Part shown: positions 46,770 through 59,398 of the stretch, one piece after another
Position numbering within the stretch: the stretch's first letter is position 1
Layout of the letters: each line of letters starts with the position of its first letter
The notes under the pieces: generated by a model
Databases searched by the model: none
What the model was told of the DNA's origin: nothing
What the model saw: only the letters and a program-made list of their open reading frames with translations
Assembly: GCA_963932465.1 (NCBI GenBank)
Contig: OZ010795.1
Coordinates: forward strand, 476,026,806-476,090,805
DNA from: Maratus speciosus
Taxonomy: Eukaryota > Arthropoda > Arachnida > Araneae > Salticidae
Reading direction: 5' to 3'
Length of the DNA: 64,000 nucleotides
Position numbers and translations under genes: made by a program

Positions 46770-47345
46770 ATATATATTTAAATATATATTTATATGGATT
46801 TAATAAAATAATCTGTAATAGTCTATAATTTTCAAAAGAACGCTTTTCCTCTAACAATGCTAATTTTTATCATATGTTTCGTTTGGTGCCATCCATTTCG
46901 CCTGGCGGTAATAGAATTTGTATAACGGAAAAGTACCTTAATGCCTCCCCTCCTATTTGCCCGCCATCCCACTGATGGGTATTTTAAACATATATTTCTA
47001 TTTATTTAATAAAACAGTCTCTGAAAATCTATAATTTTCAAATGATCGCTTTTGCACCAATAATGTTAATTTTTATCAAATGTTTCATTTGGTGCCAACT
47101 ATTGCGCTTAGCCACAGTGCTATTACTATAACAGAAAAGTATCGTAATGCCTTTCTCCACCCGCCTACAAATACATGGGAATGCTTTGTTTCTTTATCGA
47201 AGGGGTTTATTTCCTCTTAGAAAAGTTAAATTTCATTTTTTAAATGTTTTATGTAAATTTTAATAATAGATACATTCTACTGTTTTTATCAATAATATAT
47301 TTTTTTTGTTTAGCTGCACTTTTTATGAAAATGGATTAGTGGTGT
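46770..47345. repeat. Repeat R, interrupted copy, right part with an internal ~210-bp duplication
   Basis: Two related blocks, 46795-46985 and 47005-47200, share gtctataattttcaaa, atgttaatttttatcaaatg, tttggtgcca and aaagtaycgtaatgcc. A block with aaatttcattttttaaatg then follows, as at 41340 and 47930. Confidence 0.7.
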
Positions 47346-47404
47346 ATTAAGTACTCGGTTTTTGGTCAGATTTTGACGTACTAGGCTAATACAGAGTAGT
47401 TCTA

Positions 47405-47440
<36 letters not shown>

Positions 47441-47479
47441 GTTTAACCATTATAAAAAAAATTGATTAAAACAATTTAG
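47346..47479. repeat. Low-complexity tract with a long T run
   Basis: Holds gtactcggtttttggtcaga, related to 49743-49800, and a T run of roughly 30 bases at about 47410-47440. Confidence 0.75.
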
Positions 47480-48060
47480 AATTAATATTTAACAAAATTT
47501 TAAATAATAGCAGACAGCATGGGACTATTAATTATTATTTATCAGGCTCATACAGCTTATGTGGCGACGCAAAATGTTTATTAAAAATTTGAATTGCTTA
47601 CTGCAATACTTAGAGACATTTACAACTTCATATATGAAATTTAAATTAAGGTTTATTTTATTGTATATATATATATATTTTTTTAACACCTATTTGTATG
47701 TTTTTTATAAATTGTTCGTGAAAGTATATAATTATCAAATGATCGCTTTCGCACCAGCAATGTTATTTTTTTTTTAATGTTTCATTTGTTGCAAAAATTA
47801 CGCTTGGCAACAATGGTATGGGTATAACAGCAAAGTATCGTAATATCCTTCCACCCACACCGAGATGGGAATGTTCAAATTTAGCGAGTTTTTATTCACG
47901 AAGCGGTTTGTTTCACTTGGAAAAGTTGAAATTTCATTTTTAAAGTGTTTTCTATAAACTTTCATATTAGCTACAGTCTGGTGTGTTTATAAATTTAAAT
48001 TTTTTTGATTAGTTGTACTCTTTGTCAATCATAATATTTTTCACAACTTTTCAAATGATG
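47480..48060. repeat. Repeat R, uninterrupted copy
   Basis: Collinear with 43050-43098 plus 43885-44033 plus 46770-47345: cttagagacatttacaac, a TA microsatellite, caaatgatcgctttcgcacc, aaagtatcgtaatatcc and aaatttcatttttaaag. Frame 47559-47777 is a chance frame. Confidence 0.65.
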
Positions 48061-48147
48061 TGGCCGGCTGAAAACATTGAAAAGTTTTGAATTATGTATA
48101 AAAGTCCTTTAAAACGATGTGGATGATTTAAATAATCCCCATAACTA

Positions 48148-49441
48148 CACTGGCCGCCTAAAGTTAAGGTGCAGGGACTGGATGCTTTCGATTGCACACG
48201 GTTTGTCGAATATCTACCAACATTGTTGATGAATTGTTCTTGAGATTCTCGGATGTAAAGAACATGTTTGATTTCATATTTCTCGATGAAGATTTAGCCG
48301 GGCCGACAATTAGGGGGCTAATAATAATTTAATAATAAAATAATATTTGCGATCAGCTACGCAACAGAAAATACTGGAAATGGTTTGTCACTGCGTTAAA
48401 TGACTATTTAGGTCCTGTTCAACGTTTGTGTGCATTTGCGTAAGCATAGCACTCATATTCGTAAAGATGTTAACGTTTTTGTGAAAAATTCAACAGTTTT
48501 TTGTTTATAGCATACAGAGTTTTCAATCAAATTTAACACAACTTTCCGAAAACCTGACAAAGAACAATAGCAACAGTACACTTTAATTAAAACATGAATA
48601 TATTGAATATTGATGACATATGGGCACTTGTATGAAATAATTTTTAACTGCGCATGCGTGGAAGATTTTAAAATTTTTATTTCATAATTTGGTAGTCAGC
48701 TATTTAGGGCAACTTATCTAAAAGTCAACTATCGAGAAATTTCACAAAGATGGGGGCGGTATAGTGAGTTGCTTTCTAAAAATAGCTTTATTATAAGGGT
48801 TTTTCCACAACTTTTCAATCAACTCACTATATCTTTCTGAGTTTTCACAATATTTGACTGGACTTTTTACAGAAGTTACCCAAAATAGCTGGATACCAAA
48901 TTATGAAATAAAAATTTTGAAATCTTACACGCATGCGCAGTTAAAATTTATTTCATACAAATGCCCATATCTCATCAAATATTCAATATATTCATGTTTT
49001 AATTGCAGTATACTGTTGCTACTGTTCTTTGTCAGGCTTTTGGAAAGTTGTGTTAAATTTGGTTGAAAACTCTGTATGCTATAAAGAGAAAATTTTTGAA
49101 TTTTTCACAAAAACGTTAACATCTTCACGAATATGAGTGCTATGCTAGCACAAATGCATACAAACGTTGAGCAGGACTTAAATAGTCCTTCTCCATAGAG
49201 ACAAACCATTTCCAGCTTTTTTTGTTACATAGGTGATCGCAAATATTATTTTATTATTAAATTTATTATTAGCCCTCTAATTGTAACCCCGATAAATCTT
49301 CACCGAGAAATATGAAATGAAACATGTTCTTTATATCCCAGAAGTTCAAGAACAATTCGCCAATAATGTTGGTAGATATTCGACAAACCGAGTACAATCG
49401 AAAGCATCTAGTCCCTGTACCTTAACTTTTGGAGGTCAGTC
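48148..49441. mobile_element. Giant TA-flanked palindrome, 1.3 kb
   Basis: TA flanks it at 48146-48147 and 49442-49443. Left arm landmarks aaagttaaggtgcagggact, ttgtcgaatatctaccaaca, catagcactcatattcgt and ctgcgcatgcgtg all recur as complements on the right, in mirrored order. The arms meet near 48790 at tatagtgagttg...caactcactata. Each arm is about 630 bp, so nearly the whole element is inverted repeat. The frame 48854-49066 lies in one arm and is not a gene. Confidence 0.92.
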
Positions 49442-49443
49442 TA

Positions 49444-49929
49444 TAAAAGAATTTGAAAATGAGAAACACAGTTTTTTATGATTATTGATACACGATTGCG
49501 TTTGATGCTTAAACCTACCTAAACAACATTCTGTAAACCCAATAGTACTACACGTACATACCGACAGCATTCTAAACAAACACTTTCTGTCTGATAGTCA
49601 AAATAACTTATTAAGACTAATAGATAATTAAATCAAAAGAAGTATTCTCAACAAATTAGAATAAGTAATTAAAATTAACGAAACTGTAATCCTACTTTCT
49701 GAAGTAATTTGTCAAAGCACTATGTAACTGGCAATATAACTAGTAGAATACCGAGTACTCGGTATTCGGCCAAATTTTGATTATGTACTCGGCCAATGAA
49801 GTAGTTGTAAAAATGTACTTTCTTTTTTCTGTTAAACACCATTAAAAAATAAATACTCACAAAAATAATGAATTAATATCTAAGATAATTTTAATCATTA
49901 AATTAGCATAATATGTGCTTTTCCATTTA
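49444..49929. other. AT-rich spacer, no gene seen
   Basis: Contains a gtactcggtattcggcca block (49754) that resembles 47361-47390. No gene. Confidence 0.5.
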
Positions 49930-50700
49930 CCGATTTGATGAGTATTTTTTCGTCATGGTGTATATGAATGCATTTAGCGTCTAATCGATGACGTATAACG
50001 ACAATCGTGTACGATTTATCGGTATCGTGCGAATAAAGGGATAAGTGTTACAAAGGTTCACGTAGTGTACAAAAAGATCATTTTAGTAAGTGCATTCATG
50101 CATATAGTTGATTTTGCCTGATGCATGTTTGTCTGTACTTCAATTCGAAGAAATTCGAGAAATTTCGCGGTTTTTGTTGATCAGTAATAAATTTTAGCAT
50201 ATATTTATGCATGTAGAATGTTTTACCTGATGCAAATCTGAGTGTATTTCTATGGCATGAACATAGGGGGCTTTTTCATTTACCGATACGATACCGATTT
50301 ATCATATACGTTTGTCATTACTTGATATATTTGCATGGAAAATGCATTCATATGCACTACATGCTTTTCCAGCTACTGATTTCGATTATGATTTTGTTGC
50401 TGTAGTATATATGAATGCATCTTGCATGAAATCGACGACAGGAAATCACAATCGTGCACGATTTATCGGTGTTGTGTTGGTTAATGTTGGCTCTAACTAT
50501 TCAAATACGGTCAAATCGTAAAATGAACTTTTAATGTAGTATATACAGGAAGATAATTGTAGGATATGCAATTATGCATGTAGTGTGTTTTATCGTGCAT
50601 ATCTGTATTAACGTTAATGCAAAGAACTTAAGAGTGCATTTCCATTTACTGACACGACAGTGATAAATCATGCATGATTGTCATTATCTGACATCGATTG
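49930..50700. repeat. Diverged ~445-bp duplication
   Basis: The block atgaatgcat followed by acaatcgtgyacgatttatcgg occurs near 49966-50025 and again near 50412-50472. A related but weaker block follows (gataaatcatgcatgattg near 50661). Frame 50312-50521 lies within it and is not supported as a gene. Confidence 0.7.
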
Positions 50701-52790
50701 CAGGCAAGGTTTATTTATATATACTATAATGACAAAATAATTATCGAATCAGTTGGCAGAAAAACTCGTAGTATATATAAATAAATTTTGCGCGCACCAA
50801 TGTTGGGTAATGAAAATTGTAAACAATTCATCAGTTTTGTGTCAGTAAAGAAAAAAGCGTCAGAATTCAGAAATAAGTAATATTCTGTGAGTGCATGTGT
50901 AACTCCGCCCATTGCCAGTCCTCAGCCTTAATTTTAAAGGCTTTTTTATTTATTTGAATTATTCTGAAAAAATTATAACATTTCATTATCTGTAAACTTT
51001 TAAAGTGATTATGAACTTTAATCTATTATACCGTCACGTTGCTTGACGTCATGTTTCGACGGTTCCATTCAGTTTTTTGTAAAATAATTCTGTAAGTACC
51101 ATGGACATCGTTTAAAAAATGTGCGAACATACTCTGTATTAAATTTCAAACTACTAAAGTATATGTATATTAGTATATGCATACCTATATGTACAGAGTT
51201 GAAAAAAAAAGTGAACACCCTCCCCCCCTACTAATTGCAATACAAGAAAATTACTGGTACCAAAAAACTGGAAATAAAGTCTATTTTTAAATGATGTACA
51301 TAAAATTTGCTTAAAGGACCATCTACCAATCAAAACAGGCCAAACATTTTTTCAATGGCAACACCCAATATTGACAATATATTTTAAATCGTCGGTTCTA
51401 ACTATATGTCTAGAAACGAAATTCCAAGTCAATTGGATGATAAGCTTTTGAATTATAAACATTCAAAATTTAGAGCTTCTAATGTTAAATTACATTTTCA
51501 TATTTGTATTAATAACTCCTGCAATTATAATCCTAATGTGACCTTTTTTGTGTGTGGTTATAATACTAAAAAACCCAAGCATAAATACATCGAATTTGGA
51601 ATTTTAAAAATTTTATAATATAAATTACGAATTATGAAATTAATATTCGAAAAAAATATGAAGTGCAACCCACATTTCTTTTGATAAATTTATATTTATT
51701 ATGTACTGCTTTATACAGAATTTCAATTTCAAATTTTTCTTCCAAGTAGTTTTCGAAGTATGCTTTAAAAACATCAAAATGATGGTTTAAGGGGCCGTCT
51801 ATGATGTGCAGAAAGCATAATTTGAAATAATATATTTTACTCATTTTATGGAAACATTTGGGCTGCTAATAGTCGATACATATTAAGCGAGGGAAATGGT
51901 CATATTGGCAAGAAATAATGCATTAAAAGAAACGACATAGTCATTCTGTAGCTTTTCAACAATCGAGTACCAAACTTCAATTTGGTTGCAGCCCAAATGT
52001 TCCTTTCTTCTGCAACAATTTGTTGCTGAGTTAGTAGGGGTGTTCTTTTTTTTTGCCACGACTGTATTGTTCGTTTTCGAAAGCCACGCCTAGCACTCTG
52101 AGACGATTCTACTATCCAAAGGGGTGTTAACGCTGAGATGGGTATTTTCCGAAGTTCCACTTGTACGCTGTTAATAAGATTGGCACTTGTTCAAACGCAG
52201 CTAAACAGCTAAACAGCCTCCGATCATCCTTATTTTGATAAAATCAAAACAGACCTGACGAATGCTCAAAAACACGGAAGGTTTCGCTTTCCGAAAAACA
52301 ACAGTACCTTGGTTAGATACACTGCTTTAATTTGTTTCATCATTTTTGCAAAAATACATTCCGGCCGATTTGCATTCAACAAATATTATTGACTTCCAAA
52401 TTTTACATTAACAAAAAATATCTCTGGGAGTTTTGCATTCATGAGAATATCCACGGTTACCAGAGAGGCTTAAAAACATTAATCATTGTTAGTGAAACTA
52501 GGAAACATTCAAACGCAATCATTCAAAATTATAAAACATAAAATACTCATTGTTTCTGGAAAAAACCTTTAAAACGTTTTCTGAAAGAATAGGAGAAACC
52601 TGTGTACCTACAGTAACTTTTTGTTCAATTCAGATAAACTGAGCTACGAACTACTTTTAAAACGGATAAATTATTGTGTACGCATGGTTATAGTATTTAA
52701 TTCTTATTGAAAGTATAGTAGGTACCTAAAATTGGAAGTTATGCAAAATAAAATATTTTACTGTAACAATGGAAATGGTGAAGGTACAAA
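50701..52790. other. AT-rich spacer with unassigned open frames
   Basis: No recognised gene. The frame 51406-51618 (plus) has a fairly protein-like composition, with three Cys residues (CINNSCNY and FFVCGY), and 51900-52160 (minus) is basic and rich in Arg/Lys/Gln. Neither carries a domain I know, and no element boundaries could be found around them. Confidence 0.4.
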
Positions 52791-53285
52791 AGTCCTTCCG
52801 GCCAGTGCAGGGAGGAAGAGGTAGCTTTCATATTCCTTATTTTAAAAAAGCCAACTTATATTATTCAAACACACGAAGCTCAATTTAGTGGAAACCGAAT
52901 ATAGGAGATTCAATACTAATTTTTATAAATACTAAATCATTATGAATGAGAATTTCGCTAAATTAGTCAGCTTTATCCAAGCTGCTTTTATTTAAAGTAA
53001 ATTATATTTGACTGCCAAATTCGGCGATTTCTTAAAGTGCCTGCCATTTTAAGACAACATGGTGGATGAGGCTAACCAGTGAACTTGGTCGAGACCTTAG
53101 TAATTGTTGTGCACATGCTCACCACATCGGAATCGGTTGATATATACAAGTGTTGTCGCAGGCAAAAAATCAGATTTTTCAAAATGTCACCCACATTAGA
53201 AATTCAAACTGCTATTTTTTAAGATAAAGACAAACAAAACATGATCCGGAATCCTTATATCAAGGTCAAATACTTAAAAAATAAA

Positions 53286-53316
<31 letters not shown>

Positions 53317-54822
53317 GCACCTTACTTTAAATATATTTTTTTAATTTAATGGCCGCCATTTTGAAACAATATGGCTGATGAAGCTGGCCAGCGAACTTGT
53401 TCGAGATATTGATGTATACTATCCACATGCCTTCTTGCATCGAAATAGGCGAATACGTGTGCTATCGCGTGACAAATACAAGATCGTTTCAAAATGTTAG
53501 CCATGCTAGAAATTCAAATTTCTATAATTCAACCATTTTTTAAGATATAAACAAAAGAACAGATTTTCAGAAACAAAAACTGCTCCAAAATCTTTGTATC
53601 AAGGCCAAACGCATAAAAAAATCTTTTTCATTTTCCAATTTTTCAATACCTCATTTTAAATTTTAAATTTATTTTATTTAATGGCAACACTTTTGAAACA
53701 AGATGGCGAATGAAGCTGGCCAACGAACTCGGTCGAGACATTGATATGTACTATGTAAAGACCAAGTTACATCCAAATCGGTTCAAAAATACGCCTGATA
53801 TCGCGTGACAAAAATCAGGTCGTTTTAAAATGTCAGCCACAATAGAAATTTTAAATTTATTTTTTTTAATGGCAACCCTTTTGAAACAAGATGGCGAATG
53901 AAACTGGCCAACGAACTCGGTCGAGGCATTGGTATGAACTATGTACAGATCAAGTTACATCCAAATCGGTTCAAAAATACACCTGATATCGCGTGACAAA
54001 AATCAAGTCGTTTTAAAATGTCAGTCACAATAGAAATTCAAAATGCTATAACTCAGCCATTTTTTAAGATATAGACGAAACAAAAACTGTTCCGGAATCT
54101 TTGTATTAAGGTCAAACACATACGAAAAAATTCTTTTTCATTTTCCAATTTTTTGGTATCTCATTTTAAATTTTAAAATTTTAATATTTTTTTAAATGGC
54201 CTCCATTTTGAAACAAGATGGCGGATGAAGTTGGCCTACAAACACATAAGAAAAAAATATTTTTTCAATTTTCAATTTTTTGGTACCACATTTCAAATTT
54301 AAATTTTTCTTAAAAATTTAAATGGCCGCCATTTTTATACAAAATGGCGGATGAAGCTGTCCAACGAACTCGGTCGAGACATTAGTATGTACTATGTATA
54401 AACGAAGTTACATCCAAATAGGTTCATAAATACGCCTTTTGTCACGTGACAAAATTCAGGACGTTTCAAAATGTCAGCCACGCTAGAAATTCAAAATGCT
54501 ATAACTCAGCCATTTTTTAAGATATAGACGAAACAAAAACTGCTCCCGAATCTTTTTATCAAGGTCAAACACATAAGAAGAAAATATTTTTTCAATTTTC
54601 AATTTTTGGTACCACATTTCAAATTTAAATTTTTCTTAAAAATTTAAATGACCGCCATTTTTAAACAAAATGGCGGATGAAGTTGGCCAACGAACTCGGT
54701 CGAGACATTGGTATGTACTATGTATAAACGAAGTTACATCCAAATCGAATCATAAATACGCCTTTTATCTGGTGACAAAATTCTGGGCGTTTCAAAATGT
54801 CAGCCACGCTTATAAATTCAAA

Positions 54823-57800
54823 AGTCTTTCCGGCCAGTGCCGGGAGGAAGAGGTAGCTTTCATTCCTTATTTTTTAAAAGCCTTCTTATATTATTCAAAC
54901 ACACGGAGATCAAATTAGTAGAACCCGATTATGAAGATTAAACACTAATTTTTGTAAATATTGAATATAATGAGAATTTCTCGAAATTAGTCAGCGTTAT
55001 CAAAGCTGGTTTTATTAAAGTGATTTATATTTTGTCGCCAAATTCGGTGATATCCCGAATTATAATAATAATTATATTAACCCGAATTATCGGTGATAGC
55101 CCGCCATTTTAAAACAACATAATGGGTGCAACAAAGCTCACCAATGAACTTGGTCGGCACCTTAGTAATTCCTGTGCACATGCTGACTCATATCTAAATC
55201 AGTTGATATATACGAGTGCTGGTGCAGGCAAAAAATCGGATTTTTCAAAATATCACACACATTCGAAATTCAAACTGCTATATCGCGGCCTCTTTTAGGT
55301 AGCTTTTAATACAGAAAGCTACCTATTGCAGCCGTTCGGAGGACAGCGATTTCACAAAAATTTGGTATATTTTCATCGATCGTGACCCCCAGACCCCGAA
55401 ACCACCCTCCGTTCAAAATTGATATATATATATATATATATATATATATCTGACCTTTGTCATACTGTAACTTTCGTAATTATGAACCGATTTGGATGTA
55501 ATTCCATGTGTACATAGTACATACCAATGTCTCGACCGAGTTCGTTGGCCAGCTTCATCCGCCATTTTGTTTCAAAATGGCGGCCATTTAAAATTTTTTA
55601 AAAAATTTAAAATTTGAAATGTGGAATCAAAATTTTGAAAATGGAAAAATATTTTTTCTTATGTATTTGACCTTTATACAAAGACTCCGGAGCAGTTTTT
55701 GTTTCGTCTATATCTTAAAAAATGGCTGAGTTATAGCATTTTGAATTTCTAGCATGGCTGACATTTTGAAACATCCTGAATTTTGTCACGCGATAAAAGT
55801 CGTATTTATGAACCGATTTGGATGTAACTTCGTTTATACATAGTGCATACCAATGTCTCGACCGAGTTCGTTGGCCAGTTTCATCTGCCATCTTGTTTAA
55901 AAATGGCGGTCATTTAAATTTTTAAGAAAAATTTAAATTTGAAATGTGGTACCAAAAAACTGAAAATTGAAAAAATATTTTTTTCGTATGTGTTTGACGT
56001 TGATAAAAAGATTCGGGAGCAGTTTTTGTTTCGTCTATATCTTAAAAAATGGCTGAGTTATAGCATTTTGAATTTCTAGCGTGGCTGATATTTGGAAACG
56101 TCCTGATATTTGTCACGTGATAGCAGGCGTATTTATGAACCGATTTGGATGAACCTTGGCGTGTACATAGTACATACAAATGTTTCGACCGAATTCGTTG
56201 GCCAGCTTCATCCGCCATCTAGTTTCAACATGGCGGCCATTTAAAAAATTTTTAAAAAATTAAAATTTAAAATGAGATACCAAAAAATTAGAAAATGAAA
56301 ATGATTCTTTTTATGTCTTTTACCTTAATACAAAGATTCCGGAACAGGTTTTGTTTCGTCTATATCTAAAAAAATGGCTGATTTATAGCATTTTGAATTT
56401 CTATTGTGGCTGACATTTTAAAACGACATGATTTTTGTCATGCGATAACAGGCGTATTTATGAACCGATTTGGATGTAACTTGGTCTGTCTCTGTACATA
56501 GTACAAACCAATGTCTCGATCGAGTTCGTTGGCCAGCTTCATTAGCCATCTTGTTTCAAAAGGGTTGCCATTTAAAAAAAATTAATTTAAGGTATTAAAA
56601 AATTGGAAAATGAAAATGATTTTTTTATGTGTTTGGCCTTGATACAAAGATTCTGGAGCAGTTTTTGTTTCTGAAAATTTGTTCTTTTGTTTATATCTTA
56701 AAAAATGGTTGAATTATAGCACTTTGAATTTCTAGCATAGCTAACACTTTGAAACGATCTTGCATTTGTCACGCGATAACACACGTATTCGCCTATTTCG
56801 ATGTAAGAAGGCATGTGGATAGTATACATCAATATCTCGACCAAGTTCGCTGGCCAGCTTCATCAGCCATCTTGTTTCAAAATGGCGGCCATTAAATTAA
56901 AATATATATATATTTAAAGTGAGGTGCAAAAAAATTAGAAATTGAAAAAGGTTTCTTTCTTAAGTATTTGACCTTGATATAAGGATTCAGGAGCATTTTT
57001 TGTTTGTCTTTATCTTAAAAAATGGCTCAGATATAGCAGTTTCAATTTCTAATGTAGGTGACATTTTGAAAAATCTGATTTTTTGCCTGCGACAGCACTG
57101 GTATATATCAACCGATTCAGATGTGAGTGAGCATGTGCACAGCAATTACTAAGGTCTCGACCAAGTTCACTGGTAAGCCTAATCCACCATGTTGTCTTAA
57201 AATGGCAGGCACTTTAAGAAATCGCCAAATTTGGCAGCCAAATATGAGTTACCTTAAATAAAAGCAGCTTGGATAAAGCTGACTAATTTCGCGAAATTCT
57301 CATTCATAATGATTTAGCATTGATAAAAATTAGTATTGAATCTCCTATATTCAGTTTCCACTAAATTGAGCTTCGTGTGTTTGTATAATATAAGTTGGCT
57401 TTTTTAAAATAAGGAATATGAAAGCTACCCCTTCCTCCCGGCACTGGCCGGAAGGACTTTTTTAGATAAAGGCAAAATAAAAAATGATCCGGAATCTTTG
57501 TAACAAGCTGAAACACATAAGAAAAAATTCTTTTTCAATTTCTAATTTTTTTGTACTTCATTTTAAATTAATTTTTTTTTAAATTTTTAAATGTCCGCCA
57601 TTTTGAAACAAGATGGCGTATGAAGTTAGCAAACGAACTCAGCCGAGATATTGCTATGTACTATGCACATGCTTTGTCACATCCTAATCGGTTCATAAAT
57701 ACGTGTGTTATCGCGGGACGAATCTCAGATCGTTTCAAAATGTCATCCATGCTAGAAATTCAAAGTGCTATAACTCAGCCATTTTTTAAGATATAGACGA

Positions 57801-59172
57801 AACGAAAAATTCTCCGAAATCTTTGTATCAAGGTCAAACACATAAGAAAAACATCTTTTTCAATTTCTAATGTTTTTGTACCTCATTTTAATTTTAAATT
57901 AAAAAAAATTAATGGCCGCGATTTTGAAACAAGATGGCGCATGATCTTGGTCAACGTACTCGGTCGAGACATTGGTATGTACTATGTACACACCAAGTTA
58001 TATCCAAATCCGTTCATAAATATGTGTATTATCGCGTGACAAAAATGAGATCGTTTCAAAATATCAGCCACAATAAAATTTCAAAGTGCTATAACTCAAC
58101 CGTCTTTTAAGATACAGACGAAACAAAAAATGCTCCGGAATCTTCGTATCAAGCTCAAACACATAAGAAAAAAATCTTTTTCGATTTATAATTTTTTTTG
58201 TACTTCATTATAAATTTTTTAATTTTTTTTAATTTTTTAAATGGACGCCATTTTGAAACAAGATGGCGGATGAAGTTGGCCAACGAACTCGGTCGAGACA
58301 TTGCTATGTACTATGCACATTCCTTGTCACATCCAAATCGGTTCATAAATACGTGTATTATCGTGTGACAAAAATCAGATCGTTTCAAAGTGTCAGCCAC
58401 GCTAGAAATTCAAATTGCTATAACTCAGCCATTTTTTAAGATATAGACGAAACTAAAAATGCTCCAGAATCTTTGTATCAAGCAAAAACACATAAGAAAA
58501 AAATACTTTTCAATGTCTAATTTGTTTGTGCCTCATTTTAAATTTTAAATTTTTAAAAAATTTTTTAATGGCCGCCATTTTGAAACAAGATGGCGGATGA
58601 GGCTGGCCAACGAACTCGGTTGAGACATTGCAATGTACTATGCACATTCCTTGTTATATCCAAATCGGTTCATAAATACGTGTATTATCGCGCGACAAAA
58701 ATCAGATCGTTTCAAAATGTCAGTCATGCTAGAAATTCAAAGTGCTATAACTCAGCCATTTTTTAAGATATAGACAAAACTAAAAATGCTCCAGAATCTT
58801 TGTATGAAGCCCAAACACATAAGAAAAAAAATATTTTTCAATGTCTAATTTTTTTGTGCCTCATTTTAAATTTTATTTATTTTTTTAAATTTTAAATGTC
58901 CGACATTTTGAAACAAGATTTCGGATGAAGCTGGCCAACGAACTCGGTTGAGACATTGGTATGTACTATGTACACACGAAATTTTATCCAAATCGGTTCA
59001 TAAATACGAGAGTTACAGTATGACAAATATCAGATATATATATATATATATATCAATTTTGAACGGAGGTTGGTTTCGGAGTCTAGGGGTCATGATCGGT
59101 GAAAATATACCAAAAGTTTTCGGAATCATTTTCCTCCGAACTGCTGGTAGCTTTTTGTTATGAAAGCTACCT
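54823..59172 (+). mobile_element. Element A copy 2, inserted in copy 1 and itself split by copy 3
   Basis: Its 5' end AGTCTTTCCGGCCAGTGCC is at 54823 and its 3' hairpin ends CTACCT at 59172. Copy 3 interrupts it at tatcgcggcctcttt; the sequence resumes after 57458 with tagataaaggcaaaataaaa. The intact copy 4 has these two parts contiguous at 61933-61970. Net length is about 2190 bp. It lies in an A-run of copy 1, with no clear target duplication. Confidence 0.9.
55297..57458 (-). mobile_element. Element A copy 3, complete, minus strand, nested in copy 2
   Basis: It reads on the minus strand from AGTCCTTCCGGCCAGTGCC at 57458 to the hairpin AGGTAGCTTTT/AAAGCTACCT at 55297-55324. It has about five internal units and a TA microsatellite at about 55423-55448. 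Complete at 2162 bp, it sits in a T-run of copy 2 and is the youngest of the nested three. Confidence 0.92.
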
Positions 59173-59398
59173 AAAATGCTATAACTCAGCCATTTTTTAA
59201 GATAGAGACGAAACAAAAACTGCTCCGGAATCTTTGTATAAAGGTGATATACATAAGAAGAAATTCTTTTTCCATTTTCAATTTTTTGGTACCACTTTTC
59301 AAATTTTAAATTTTTAAAAAAAATTTAAATGGCCGCCATTTTGAAACAAAATAGCGGATGAAGCTGGCCAACGAACTCGATCGAGACATTGGTATGTA

